A stretch of DNA of 64,000 bases. It comes from Paenibacillus sp. FSL K6-3182 (GTDB taxonomy: Bacteria > Bacillota > Bacilli > Paenibacillales > Paenibacillaceae). Below, piece after piece: positions 41,265 to 49,766 of this stretch. Every line of letters starts with the position of its first letter. Position 1 is the first letter of the stretch. Location of the stretch: assembly GCF_037976325.1 (NCBI RefSeq), contig NZ_CP150265.1, positions 6,881,001 to 6,945,000 of the forward strand, given 5' to 3'. A program made the translations under genes and the position numbers. The notes beneath the pieces are model-generated. The model was given only the letters and a program-made list of their open reading frames with translations. It made no database searches and had not been told where the DNA came from.

Positions 41265-42026
41265 CTAAATGCTCCGGCGCTGCCGAACGACCTCATACAT
41301 AAGAACACCAGCTGCAACGGAAGCATTTAGCGAGTTCAACTGACCAAGCATAGGAAGTTTAACGAGAAAATCACATTTCTCCTTAATAAGTCTTCCCATG
41401 CCTTTACTCTCGTTGCCTATAACGACAACCAGCGGCATGTCGAATTTCATTTTATAAACATCCTGTTTTGCACTTACATCGGTTCCCGCTACCCATACGC
41501 CCGCTTCCTTCAGCCTATCGATCGTTTGCGCCAAATTAGTAACGCGTGCAACCGGCACATGCTCAGCAGCACCCGCAGATGTTTTAAGAACCGTAGCCGT
41601 CAGCCCTGCTGCACGACGTTTTGGAATGATAACGCCATGTACGCCTGTGCATTCCGCTGTCCGCAGTATAGAGCCCAAATTATGAGGATCTTCGATTTCA
41701 TCCAATAGCAAAATAAATGGAACCTCGTCCCGTTGTTTTGCTCGTTCCAGAATGTCCTCAACATCCACATAAGCGAAAGCCGCTGCCTGAGCGACAACTC
41801 CCTGATGTGTAACTCCAGGGGCTAAGCTGTCGAGCTTCCGCTTGTCGACAAACTGTACGATGATACCGGATTTCTTAGCTTCCGCTACAATGGGCTGCGT
41901 CAACGTTTTTTGAGCACCGTCAGCAATCCATATTTTATTAATTTCTCGTCCGGAACGCAGTGCTTCCAACACAGGATGTTTACCGGCTATCATTTCATCT
42001 TGATCTTGAATCGTTTCTTCTGTCAT
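41265..42026 (-). CDS. rlmB: 23S rRNA (guanosine-2'-O-)-methyltransferase RlmB (SpoU family)
   Basis: 253 residues. An N-terminal RNA-binding domain (GKHPVLEALRSGREINKIWI) precedes the SPOUT knot with motif 1 DEIEDPHNLGSILRTAECTG, motif 2 VVVIGNESKGM and motif 3 LPMLGQLNSLNASVAAGVLM. It methylates the ribose of G2251 (E. coli numbering) in the P loop of 23S rRNA. A TrmH-like tRNA target is a less likely alternative. Confidence 0.93.
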   Translation of the reverse strand: MTEETIQDQDEMIAGKHPVLEALRSGREINKIWIADGAQKTLTQPIVAEAKKSGIIVQFVDKRKLDSLAPGVTHQGVVAQAAAFAYVDVEDILERAKQRDEVPFILLLDEIEDPHNLGSILRTAECTGVHGVIIPKRRAAGLTATVLKTSAGAAEHVPVARVTNLAQTIDRLKEAGVWVAGTDVSAKQDVYKMKFDMPLVVVIGNESKGMGRLIKEKCDFLVKLPMLGQLNSLNASVAAGVLMYEVVRQRRSI

Positions 42027-42075
42027 CGGTAACCCTCCTTTATTTTTTCATTTACAAATAGTTTCATGAGCCTTG

Positions 42076-42501
42076 TTAATTCTCATGCTTCTTAATTGCA
42101 ATGGCAAATAGTTCATGTATTCTTTCGATTCGGCCTTCATAATAAAGATATCCAACCAAGCTCTCCAACGCTGTTGCTAGACGATAATCAGCCAAATCAG
42201 CGTTTTTGGGAGGCGCTCCCGATTTTGAATTGCGGCCTCGGCGGACGATGTCCGCCTCCTCCTCGGTTAAATGCGGCTGCCAGAGATCCAATGTTTTCTT
42301 TTGTCCTTTGGCAGAAACAAATTTTGTTGCCTCACGGTGAAGGTGATGTGATTTCTGATTCGGCAGTGAAATAAAATATTGTCTTACAAGAAGCTCAAAC
42401 ACAGCATCGCCCATATAAGCGAGAACGACCGGATTCATCAGCTGCGGTGACTTGGACGGCGGGTAAAAGAGCAAGCGGTTTGTATCGATATGCTCGCTCA
42501 T
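42076..42501 (-). CDS. mrnC: Mini-ribonuclease III
   Basis: 141 residues: an RNase III catalytic domain without dsRNA-binding domain. NPVVLAYMGDAVFELLVRQY carries the catalytic Asp. In Bacillus subtilis it trims 23S rRNA precursors. Its ATG overlaps the cysS stop by four bases (ATGA), so translation is coupled. Confidence 0.95.
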   Translation of the reverse strand: MSEHIDTNRLLFYPPSKSPQLMNPVVLAYMGDAVFELLVRQYFISLPNQKSHHLHREATKFVSAKGQKKTLDLWQPHLTEEEADIVRRGRNSKSGAPPKNADLADYRLATALESLVGYLYYEGRIERIHELFAIAIKKHEN

Positions 42502-43940
42502 TTACGCCGCCAGCGGATACCTTGCGGTGTATCCTCAAGGACGATGTTTTTCACTATGAGCAAATCACGAATTTCATCCGCTCTAGCCCAATTTTTGGAC
42601 TGGCGAGCTTCGGTCCGCTCCACTATAAGCTGTTCGATATCCGCATCCAGCAGTTCAGCGTCCGCTTGTTGCTGCGGCAGCAAGCCAAGTACAGCATCCA
42701 TACGCTCAAACAATGTAAGCAATGCATAAATCGCTTCTGCAGAGGCGTCTGCACGATTCAAATATTGATTAGCCTCAGCTACCAAATCAAACACAGTTGT
42801 AATCGCATCAGGCGTGTTGAAATCATCGCTCATTTTGGCATGGAATTGTTCATGAATCACTTTTAGTCTTGCATCCAGCGCTTCGTCGCCAGAATGGACA
42901 AGTCCGTTGCCACCACCTGCCGCCTCATTTAGCTTGCCTTCAAATGATGAAAGCCTATGCTTTAGATTCGCTGCACTGTTTGCAATCCGCTCTACGCTGT
43001 TCTCAGCTTGTGCAACCGTGTCATCACTGAAGTTGAGTGGACTGCGGTAGTGTGTAGAGAGCATAAAATAACGAATCGCATGAGGTTTAACCCGCTTCAC
43101 CAGCTCATGCACCGAAATGCCATTGCCAAGCGATTTGGACATTTTCTCATTATTTATATGAATATAGCCGTTATGCATCCAATAGTTCGCCAGCGGTTTG
43201 CCTGTCAGCGCCTCAGATTGCGCAACCTCGCATTCATGATGCGGAAACTGCAAATCATGACCGCCGCCATGGATATCAAGAGTATCCCCAAGGTATGCGC
43301 GAGCCATAGCCGAGCATTCGATATGCCAGCCTGGGCGTCCATCGCCGAAAGGGCTTTCCCATTTGATTTCGCCCGGCTTAGCGCCTTTCCATAATACAAA
43401 ATCCTGTTGATTCTCTTTGCGGTCGCCAATTTCAACTCGAATACCGAATTGAAGCTCTTCAATATTCTGATGAGAGAGCTTGCCGTAATCCGCGAATGCA
43501 GACGTACGATAATAAACGTCTCCGTCACTCATATAAGCATAGCCTTTATCTATCAAGCCTTGAATAAAGGCAACGATTTGTGGAATATGCTCCGTTACCC
43601 TTGGATTAAGTGTCGCCTTATGAACACCCAGCGATTCGATATCTGCATAAAATGCCGCAATAAATGTCTCCGCTACTTCAGGGACTGTCGTACCAAGCTG
43701 TTCTGCTTTACGAATCAGCTTATCATCGACATCTGTAAAGTTAACCACATATTGAACTTCATTACCTACATCCTCCAAATAACGACGAACAACGTCAAAG
43801 AAAATAACCGGACGAGCGTTTCCAATATGAATATAGTCATAAACGGTTGGTCCGCAAACGTACATTTTCACCTTACCTGGCTCTTGCGATACAAAAGGTT
43901 CTTTTAGCCGCGATACTGTATTATAAATGGATACTGTCAT
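42498..43940 (-). CDS. cysS: Cysteinyl-tRNA synthetase
   Basis: 480 residues, class I enzyme. The zinc and active-site region [19 protein letters not shown] (C29, HIGN at 38-41), HIECSAMA near 235-245 and the KMSKSLGN loop near 268 are present. It overlaps the cysE stop by four bases (ATGA). Expression is likely controlled with cysE by the upstream T-box. Confidence 0.97.
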   Translation of the reverse strand: MTVSIYNTVSRLKEPFVSQEPGKVKMYVCGPTVYDYIHIGNARPVIFFDVVRRYLEDVGNEVQYVVNFTDVDDKLIRKAEQLGTTVPEVAETFIAAFYADIESLGVHKATLNPRVTEHIPQIVAFIQGLIDKGYAYMSDGDVYYRTSAFADYGKLSHQNIEELQFGIRVEIGDRKENQQDFVLWKGAKPGEIKWESPFGDGRPGWHIECSAMARAYLGDTLDIHGGGHDLQFPHHECEVAQSEALTGKPLANYWMHNGYIHINNEKMSKSLGNGISVHELVKRVKPHAIRYFMLSTHYRSPLNFSDDTVAQAENSVERIANSAANLKHRLSSFEGKLNEAAGGGNGLVHSGDEALDARLKVIHEQFHAKMSDDFNTPDAITTVFDLVAEANQYLNRADASAEAIYALLTLFERMDAVLGLLPQQQADAELLDADIEQLIVERTEARQSKNWARADEIRDLLIVKNIVLEDTPQGIRWRRK

Positions 43941-44605
43941 TTTCGTATTTCTCCTCCAGCTACAGGATTCCGAAGCTTATCGAGCTCGGATTTTAATTCG
44001 TCTATTTCCTTCTGCATTGTACGGAACATTTCGATGACCGGATCGGGCAGCTTCGTATGATCAAGTCGATCGCCTACACGCTCGCCGTTTCTTTTGACCA
44101 CGCGTCCCGGGTTTCCAACTACCGTACAATTGGCAGGAACCTCTCTGAGTACAACCGCGTTTGATCCTATGTTAGAAAATTCGCCCACTTGAAATGAGCC
44201 GAGCACCTTCGCTCCTGAGCCAATAACTACATTATTGCCAATTGTCGGGTGACGCTTCCCTTTTTCTTTACCCGTTCCGCCAAGAGTTACTCCCTGATAA
44301 ATAACGACATCATCGCCAATCTCACAGGTTTCACCAATGACGACACCCATGCCATGATCGATAAACAATCGCTCGCCGATACGGGCACCTGGATGAATTT
44401 CGATGCCAGTCATAAAGCGGCTAACCTGGGAGATCAAGCGCGCTGTAGTATACCAACCTCTACGGTATAAGGGATGGGCAATGCGATGCGCCCAAATTGC
44501 GTGCACACCTGAATAGGTGAAAATAACCTCGAAGCGACTGCGAGCAGCCGGATCATTCTCAAAAACAGCTAGTATGTCCGATCGAAAATGACGAAACATA
44601 AACAA
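43937..44605 (-). CDS. cysE: Serine O-acetyltransferase
   Basis: 222 residues. It makes O-acetylserine, the precursor of cysteine. An N-terminal helical domain precedes left-handed beta-helix hexapeptides with the HPGARIGERLFIDHGMGVVI, then ETCEIGDDVVIYQGVTLGGT region. The C-terminal part is somewhat longer, with a helical EMFRTMQKEIDELKSELDKL. First gene downstream of the cysteine T-box. Confidence 0.97.
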   Translation of the reverse strand: MFMFRHFRSDILAVFENDPAARSRFEVIFTYSGVHAIWAHRIAHPLYRRGWYTTARLISQVSRFMTGIEIHPGARIGERLFIDHGMGVVIGETCEIGDDVVIYQGVTLGGTGKEKGKRHPTIGNNVVIGSGAKVLGSFQVGEFSNIGSNAVVLREVPANCTVVGNPGRVVKRNGERVGDRLDHTKLPDPVIEMFRTMQKEIDELKSELDKLRNPVAGGEIRK

Positions 44606-44639
44606 TGCTCCTTTTTCCTACGCTCATAAATTTCTAATA

Positions 44640-45015
44640 AAAGAAAAGCCTCTGCAGCATAATATGCTGCAGAGGCGTGTGATCTCGCGGTTCCACTCTG
44701 CTTGAATAAATCGACAGCTATCCTCGCTGAAGTTTATTCACCTTAAGGTCTTTAACGCAGACGATACGTTGCTGCCTACCCTGTCCAGCCAAATATATGC
44801 CAATATAGCCGATTAAGCGTCGCCGCCATCCTCATCATTGCGCATTACCTGCTGACACAGCTCGGAACAAAGCTCCCAGGTGCATATTTCCGTTCGGCGG
44901 ACCAGACAACTTGCAGCCCCATTACGTTTCCTCATAGTCACATGGTGATGCGACTCCGACTCGAATGACGGTTGTCCTCTCTGCGAATCCACAAGCAAAC
45001 GTACTTCTCCTGTTC
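44640..45015 (-). promoter_or_regulatory. T-box riboswitch for cysteine upstream of cysE-cysS
   Basis: Minus strand: stem I begins GAACAGGAGAAGTAC (45015-45001) with a GA-rich AGAGAG box; the T-box GAGTGGAACCGCGAGATC is at about 44699-44682; a 13-bp terminator stem (44676-44648) with a 3-nt loop and T run follows. A TGC (Cys) triplet followed by A at 44884-44882 sits where the specifier is expected. Uncharged tRNA-Cys should turn the operon on. This fills the 501-bp gap 44606-45106. Confidence 0.88.
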
Positions 45016-45047
45016 ATGGCCGTTTGATTCATTCATTTATTAGTCAT

Positions 45048-45076
45048 AGTATACCGAATACCCAAAAATGTGACAA
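45048..45076 (-). promoter_or_regulatory. SigA-type promoter of the cysE-cysS T-box operon
   Basis: Minus-strand TTGTCA (45076-45071), 17-bp spacer, TATACT (45053-45048), about 35 bp before the T-box stem I. Confidence 0.8.
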
Positions 45077-45106
45077 GGGCATTATGCATACTCTCATTTA
45101 CAAGAA

Positions 45107-46579
45107 TTAAGCTAAAGATTCTGCCAAGCGCGCACGCAGACGATCAGCAACCTTATCTTTGCCTAGCAGAGCAAGTGATTGGTTCAAATCAGGACCATGC
45201 GTTTGTCCAGTAAGGGCTGCACGAATCGGCATGAACAGCTGTTTGCCTTTAAATCCAGTTTCCTTCTGTACAGCTTTGATCATCTCTTTGATGCCATCCA
45301 CTTCAAAGGCTGTTTCTCCCGCTTCGATTTTTGATAGGAAGGCCTGCAAAACAGTCGGCACTTGCTCTTCGGCAAGAACCTCTACCGCTTCGCTTTCATC
45401 CTCTACCGTATCACGGAAAAATAGCTCTGTCATTGGAACGATTTCTGAGGCGGAACGCAGTTTGTCCTGATGCAGCGCTACTAGCGCAGTCACCCAGGCT
45501 CTGCCTTCTGCATCAAGTTCAGCAGCGACACGACCCGCATTTTGCAAATGTGGCAGGCAAAGATCAACAACGCGGTTCAAGTCAGCTTTTTTCAAATATT
45601 CATTGTTCATCCAGCTAAGCTTCTGCGTATCGAATACGGCAGGGCTTTTGCTTAGACGTTCAGGATTAAACACATTAACCAATTCTTCGCGAGTAAACAT
45701 TTCCTGCTCACCCTCAGGCGACCATCCAAGCAATGTAATAAAGTTAAACATCGCTTCCGGCAAATAACCGAGATCGTCATACTGCGAAATAAACTGAATG
45801 ATGGACTCATCTCGTTTACTTAGTTTTTTGCGCTGCTCATTCACAATTAGCGTCATATGGCCGAATTTTGGAGCTTCCCAGCCAAAAGCTTCATAAATCA
45901 TCAATTGGCGCGGTGTATTCGAGATATGGTCTTCTCCACGCAATACGTGACTGATTTTCATCAAATAATCGTCCAGTACTACAGCGAAGTTATAAGTTGG
46001 GATACCGTCTTTCTTCACGATGACGAAATCGCCCATCTCTGTTGTATCAAAGCTGATTGAGCCTTTTACGATATCGTCAAAAGCATAGGTCCGATTCTCC
46101 GGTACACGGAAACGAATACTCGGCACACGTCCTTCCGCTTCGAAAGCTTGGCGCTGTTCTTCCGTCAGATTGCGATGGCGTCCGGAATAACGAGGCGTTT
46201 CGCCGCGCTCCGTTTGCTCTTCCCGCTCCTTCTCAAGCTCCTCTTCCGAGCAGTAGCAGCGATAAGCAAGACCACGATCAAGCAGTTCTTGCCAGTACTT
46301 GTTGTATATATCAAGACGCTCAGTCTGACGGTAAGGTCCGTACCCGCCGCCAATATCGATGCTCTCATCCCAATCCATGCCCAGCCATTTCAAGTACTTA
46401 AGCTGGCTCTCTTCTCCGCCCTCAACATTGCGCTTTACATCCGTATCTTCGATCCGAATAATAAATTTACCGCCTTGGTTTCTCGCGAACAAATAATTGA
46501 ATAAGGCCGTTCTTGCATTACCAATATGTAAATGACCCGTTGGGGATGGGGCATAACGTACACGAACTTCTGCAGTCAT
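45107..46579 (-). CDS. gltX: Glutamyl-tRNA synthetase
   Basis: 490 residues, class I synthetase. The HIGH-type motif [20 protein letters not shown] is near residues 9-28 and the KMSKS-type KLSKRDES near 252-259. As in other Firmicutes it probably also charges tRNA-Gln, which is then amidated. It follows ispF after about 56 bp and precedes the cysteine T-box. Confidence 0.97.
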   Translation of the reverse strand: MTAEVRVRYAPSPTGHLHIGNARTALFNYLFARNQGGKFIIRIEDTDVKRNVEGGEESQLKYLKWLGMDWDESIDIGGGYGPYRQTERLDIYNKYWQELLDRGLAYRCYCSEEELEKEREEQTERGETPRYSGRHRNLTEEQRQAFEAEGRVPSIRFRVPENRTYAFDDIVKGSISFDTTEMGDFVIVKKDGIPTYNFAVVLDDYLMKISHVLRGEDHISNTPRQLMIYEAFGWEAPKFGHMTLIVNEQRKKLSKRDESIIQFISQYDDLGYLPEAMFNFITLLGWSPEGEQEMFTREELVNVFNPERLSKSPAVFDTQKLSWMNNEYLKKADLNRVVDLCLPHLQNAGRVAAELDAEGRAWVTALVALHQDKLRSASEIVPMTELFFRDTVEDESEAVEVLAEEQVPTVLQAFLSKIEAGETAFEVDGIKEMIKAVQKETGFKGKQLFMPIRAALTGQTHGPDLNQSLALLGKDKVADRLRARLAESLA

Positions 46580-46635
46580 ATAAATAACCTCCTAAAAGTT
46601 TTGCGAAGCATATGCTGATTAATGAATAATCCCGA

Positions 46636-47118
46636 TCATAGCACATCCTTGATTAGACAGACAACGGATTGCGCTGCAATTCCTTCACCGCGTCCTGTGA
46701 ATCCAAGCTGCTCGGTTGTCGTTGCTTTCACATTCACCTGTGTTACATCAGCCTCAAGCGCCTTCGCTATAATTTCAGCCATTTGCGGAATATAAGGCAG
46801 CATTTTTGGCTTTTGAGCAATAATCGTGGAATCAATGTTCCCAAGCTTATATCCGCGCTCACGCACAAGCTTCCATACTTCCTCCAGCAGCTTTAAGCTG
46901 TCGGCATCTTTAAAAGCAGCATCTGTATCCGGAAAGTGTTTGCCGATATCGCCAAGTCCAAGCGCACCCAGTACTGCATCCGTTATGGCATGCAACAGAA
47001 CATCCGCATCGGAATGGCCTAGAAGCCCCTTCTCATATGGAATCGTTACTCCCCCAATAATGCATGGACGTCCTTCTACCAATTGATGCACATCAAATCC
47101 ATTTCCAACTCGAATCAT
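46636..47118 (-). CDS. ispF: 2-C-methyl-D-erythritol 2,4-cyclodiphosphate synthase
   Basis: 160 residues. MEP (non-mevalonate) isoprenoid pathway enzyme, a zinc-dependent trimer. Metal ligands lie in [12 protein letters not shown] (D9, H11) and [27 protein letters not shown] follows. It overlaps ispD by four bases. Confidence 0.97.
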   Translation of the reverse strand: MIRVGNGFDVHQLVEGRPCIIGGVTIPYEKGLLGHSDADVLLHAITDAVLGALGLGDIGKHFPDTDAAFKDADSLKLLEEVWKLVRERGYKLGNIDSTIIAQKPKMLPYIPQMAEIIAKALEADVTQVNVKATTTEQLGFTGRGEGIAAQSVVCLIKDVL

Positions 47119-47834
47119 CCTTGCTCACCATTCCCCTCTGCCCTATCGGCATGACGCTTCGCAAGCAAAAATTCCGCCCACGGCAAATCTTCAGGCGTCG
47201 TAATTTTAATATTTGTATATTCGCCTTCTGCAACAGTAACGCTTGCGCCCATGCGCTCTACAACCATTGCGTCATCTGTTCCAATGAACTCTTCTGCAAG
47301 TGCACGCTCATGCGCCTCCTGCAGTAGAACACGTCGAAAAGCTTGCGGCGTTTGTATCGCCCACAAGCTTCGGCGGTCCGGAGTCGAAACGATAACTCCC
47401 GCTTCATTGACTTGTTTAATCGTATCCTTTACTGGAACAGCCAGCACAGATGCACCGCTCTGCTCAGCCTGCGAACAGCAAGCACGGACGGCATTCGCCG
47501 ATACCAGCGGACGTACACCGTCATGCACCATCACCCAGTCGTTCTTTAGCTCCTGCAGACCTAAGTATACCGAGTGCTGTCGTTCTTTCCCCCCGGCAAC
47601 TATAGCGGTTACCTTCGTTATGCCATATAGGGAAGCCCAATTGCGGCAACGCTCCACGTCCTCGCTGCCTACGACCAGAACCACTTCATTTACCAAATCC
47701 ATCGATTGAAACAGCTCTAGCGTATGCACAAGAATAGGCTTGTCCGCCAGCTTCAAATACTGCTTGCTTTCTTTCGTTCCCATCCGCGTGCCTCGTCCGG
47801 CCGCTACGATGATAACTCCCCAATCTGCTCCCAT
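47115..47834 (-). CDS. ispD: 2-C-methyl-D-erythritol 4-phosphate cytidylyltransferase
   Basis: 239 residues. It transfers CMP to MEP in the isoprenoid pathway. The nucleotide-binding [20 protein letters not shown] is near residues 11-30, and [10 protein letters not shown] near 105 and [12 protein letters not shown] near 195 are conserved. It shares translation coupling with ispF. Confidence 0.97.
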   Translation of the reverse strand: MGADWGVIIVAAGRGTRMGTKESKQYLKLADKPILVHTLELFQSMDLVNEVVLVVGSEDVERCRNWASLYGITKVTAIVAGGKERQHSVYLGLQELKNDWVMVHDGVRPLVSANAVRACCSQAEQSGASVLAVPVKDTIKQVNEAGVIVSTPDRRSLWAIQTPQAFRRVLLQEAHERALAEEFIGTDDAMVVERMGASVTVAEGEYTNIKITTPEDLPWAEFLLAKRHADRAEGNGEQG

Positions 47835-47862
47835 GCCTCGACCCGCCTCACACTGAGTTAAA

Positions 47863-47958
47863 ACATAAGTATTTATAAACCTAGCTTCTTATAAATAAAC
47901 TTACGTTTCTCTGCGAAACGAGCTTGTGCCGTCTTTTGTCGACGTTAGCCGTTTGCGC
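47863..47958. repeat. 96-nt structured intergenic element, copy B (between the PIN/TRAM gene and ispD)
   Basis: ATAAGTATTTATAA and TTATAAATAAACTTA form hairpin 1; GCGAAACG and CGTTTGCGC form hairpin 2. Same length and order as copy A at 26828-26923, with base changes in the second stem that preserve pairing; the central CCGTCTTTTG is the reverse complement of the corresponding part of copy A. Confidence 0.65.
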
Positions 47959-47984
47959 TATAACAATAGTACTATCATACCTTG

Positions 47985-49079
47985 TTACTGCGCTTTTTCC
48001 AACAGCTTCGGCTTTGCAAATATCATTCGGCCCGCAGAGGTTTGAAGCACGCTCGTTACAAGCACTTCCATTGTTGTCCCGATATATTCACGTCCGCCCT
48101 CAACGACGATCATCGTGCCATCATCCAAATATGCGACACCTTGTCCATGCTCTTTGCCGTCTTTTATCACTTGTACGATGATTTCTTCTCCAGGTAGAAC
48201 AACCGGCTTCACAGCATTAGCCAAATCATTAATATTGAGCACCGACACGCCTTGAAGCTCACATACTTTGTTTAAGTTGAAGTCGTTGGTAACAACTTTA
48301 CCATGAAGCGCCTTAGCCAGCTTGACCAGCTTGCTGTCTACTTCTCCGATTTCTTCAAAATCCCCTTCATAAATAAGAACCTTTACGTCCAGCTCTTTCT
48401 GAATCTTGTTCAAAATATCAAGTCCACGGCGTCCTCTATTGCGCTTCAATAAATCAGATGAATCAGCAATATGCTGCAGCTCCTCAAGCACAAACTCAGG
48501 AATGACTAACGTGCCTTCAATAAATCCAGTTTTACAGATGTCTGCAATACGGCCGTCAATAATAACGCTGGTATCGAGTATCTTATGCTCCTCGTAACCA
48601 CCCGCCTCATCTACAGGCGCGACTCTCCGTTTCTCCAGCAGAGCTGCAAAACCTTCTGCCAGCTCCTCCTGCTTATGCAGACCAATTCGCATGCCCAAAT
48701 AACCGAAGCATAACATCATAGCAGCAGGAAGGAGACTTCCTATACCATCTAGACCCGATACTGCGGGATAGATCAGAACAGTAAGCAATAAACCTGCTAG
48801 AAGACCGCCAGCTCCAGCAATCAGCTGCTGCATAGGAAGCGCTGCGGTTTGCTCCGCACCCTTCTGCATATAGCGAATGACTTGCCCTGCAACCATCGTT
48901 GCTACAACTACACCAAAAACCGCGCCAATTGCTACATTCATGTAATAAGTGCCGGATCGCTGTAGCATTCCGAAGGATGAGCCAGACCATACGGCCGCTC
49001 CATTTATCCATCCGTATACTTCACCGCCTGCCATACCACCGAACAACATACCCAATATTTGAATTATTCGTCTAACCAT
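47985..49079 (-). CDS. Membrane-anchored PIN/TRAM domain protein (YacL-like)
   Basis: 364 residues. Four hydrophobic segments in the first 130 residues are followed by a PIN nuclease-like domain ([20 protein letters not shown] near 165-185, with conserved Asp residues) and a C-terminal TRAM domain ([20 protein letters not shown]). This architecture is typical of Bacillales YacL, found between disA/radA and ispD. The RNA target, if any, is unknown. Confidence 0.92.
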   Translation of the reverse strand: MVRRIIQILGMLFGGMAGGEVYGWINGAAVWSGSSFGMLQRSGTYYMNVAIGAVFGVVVATMVAGQVIRYMQKGAEQTAALPMQQLIAGAGGLLAGLLLTVLIYPAVSGLDGIGSLLPAAMMLCFGYLGMRIGLHKQEELAEGFAALLEKRRVAPVDEAGGYEEHKILDTSVIIDGRIADICKTGFIEGTLVIPEFVLEELQHIADSSDLLKRNRGRRGLDILNKIQKELDVKVLIYEGDFEEIGEVDSKLVKLAKALHGKVVTNDFNLNKVCELQGVSVLNINDLANAVKPVVLPGEEIIVQVIKDGKEHGQGVAYLDDGTMIVVEGGREYIGTTMEVLVTSVLQTSAGRMIFAKPKLLEKAQ

Positions 49080-49203
49080 TATGGTTCACCTCCACTATAA
49101 TTATGTTCCAATAATTGGATCGCTAACCGTGGGGGCACGGATTAATTGAAAACATTTATAATTTTTAATAATTCACATTTTGTAAAAGGGGGATAGGAGG
49201 CTT

Positions 49204-49233
49204 ATAATGGATATTAGGAAGAAAACATAAGAG
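49204..49233 (+). promoter_or_regulatory. Probable promoter of the plus-strand gene
   Basis: TTGTAA (49180-49185) and TATAAT (49203-49208) with a 17-bp spacer precede the only plus-strand gene; transcription would begin near 49215. The stretch 49080-49178 contains the short hairpin CCGTG-CCCC-CACGG and probably also the minus-strand promoter for the PIN/TRAM gene. Confidence 0.6.
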
Positions 49234-49255
49234 GTTGGTGAAAGAGGTGGAACCG

Positions 49256-49651
49256 ATGAGCGCTCCTACACTGGATCAATTTCAGCAGCAAGTATCCGAA
49301 TTGTTGCTTCGGCACCGCAGCTTGCTAGATGTTATGTCCAAATTTGGACAGTCAGGCGCTTCGGTAAATCGTGCAGTCACGAAAGCAGTCACAGACTGTG
49401 GATGTATTGAACTAAATGCCCGCAAACAACAATACTCGGACGAACTAAATCTTGAAAATGCGAAAACGACGCTGCAAAGTCATCTCACTGGAGCCGTATG
49501 CGAGCATTGCCGCGATGCGCTCAAGGCCGATCTTGGCCGCAACTTGTTTTATATGACTGCTTTATGTAATTTGCTGGACATTCAACTGGATGAAGTTATT
49601 GCTGATGAATACGACAAATGCTCAACTTTAGGCCTGTTTAACTTAACGTAA
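49256..49651 (+). CDS. Conserved small protein of unknown function (MazG-like C-terminus)
   Basis: 131 residues from ATG 49256, six bases after AGAGGTGG; upstream in-frame TTG/GTG codons lack a site. The only gene transcribed to the right. It contains several cysteines (DCGCIELNARKQ and GAVCEHCRDALKADLG) and ends in ICNLLDI-like ALCNLLDIQLDEVIADEYDK then STLGLFN, which resembles the last helices of MazG-type pyrophosphohydrolases. A similar small protein is, from memory, present at this place in other Paenibacillaceae. Catalytic residues are not evident. Confidence 0.8.
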   Translation: MSAPTLDQFQQQVSELLLRHRSLLDVMSKFGQSGASVNRAVTKAVTDCGCIELNARKQQYSDELNLENAKTTLQSHLTGAVCEHCRDALKADLGRNLFYMTALCNLLDIQLDEVIADEYDKCSTLGLFNLT

Positions 49652-49720
49652 ATATGCAACATATGAATCGCGCAGGAAAGAGACTATAGCTATCTCTTCC
49701 TCCCGAGCAACGAGTAACAC

Positions 49721-49755
49721 AAGAGGCCTCCCATATTGGGAGGCCTCTTTTTTAG
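49721..49755. terminator. Strong bidirectional terminator between convergent genes
   Basis: Perfect 13-bp stem AAGAGGCCTCCCA/TGGGAGGCCTCTT with a 3-nt loop (49721-49749), T run on the plus strand. It separates the plus-strand gene from the convergent serine hydrolase. Confidence 0.9.
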
Positions 49756-49766
49756 CGTTAACAGTG

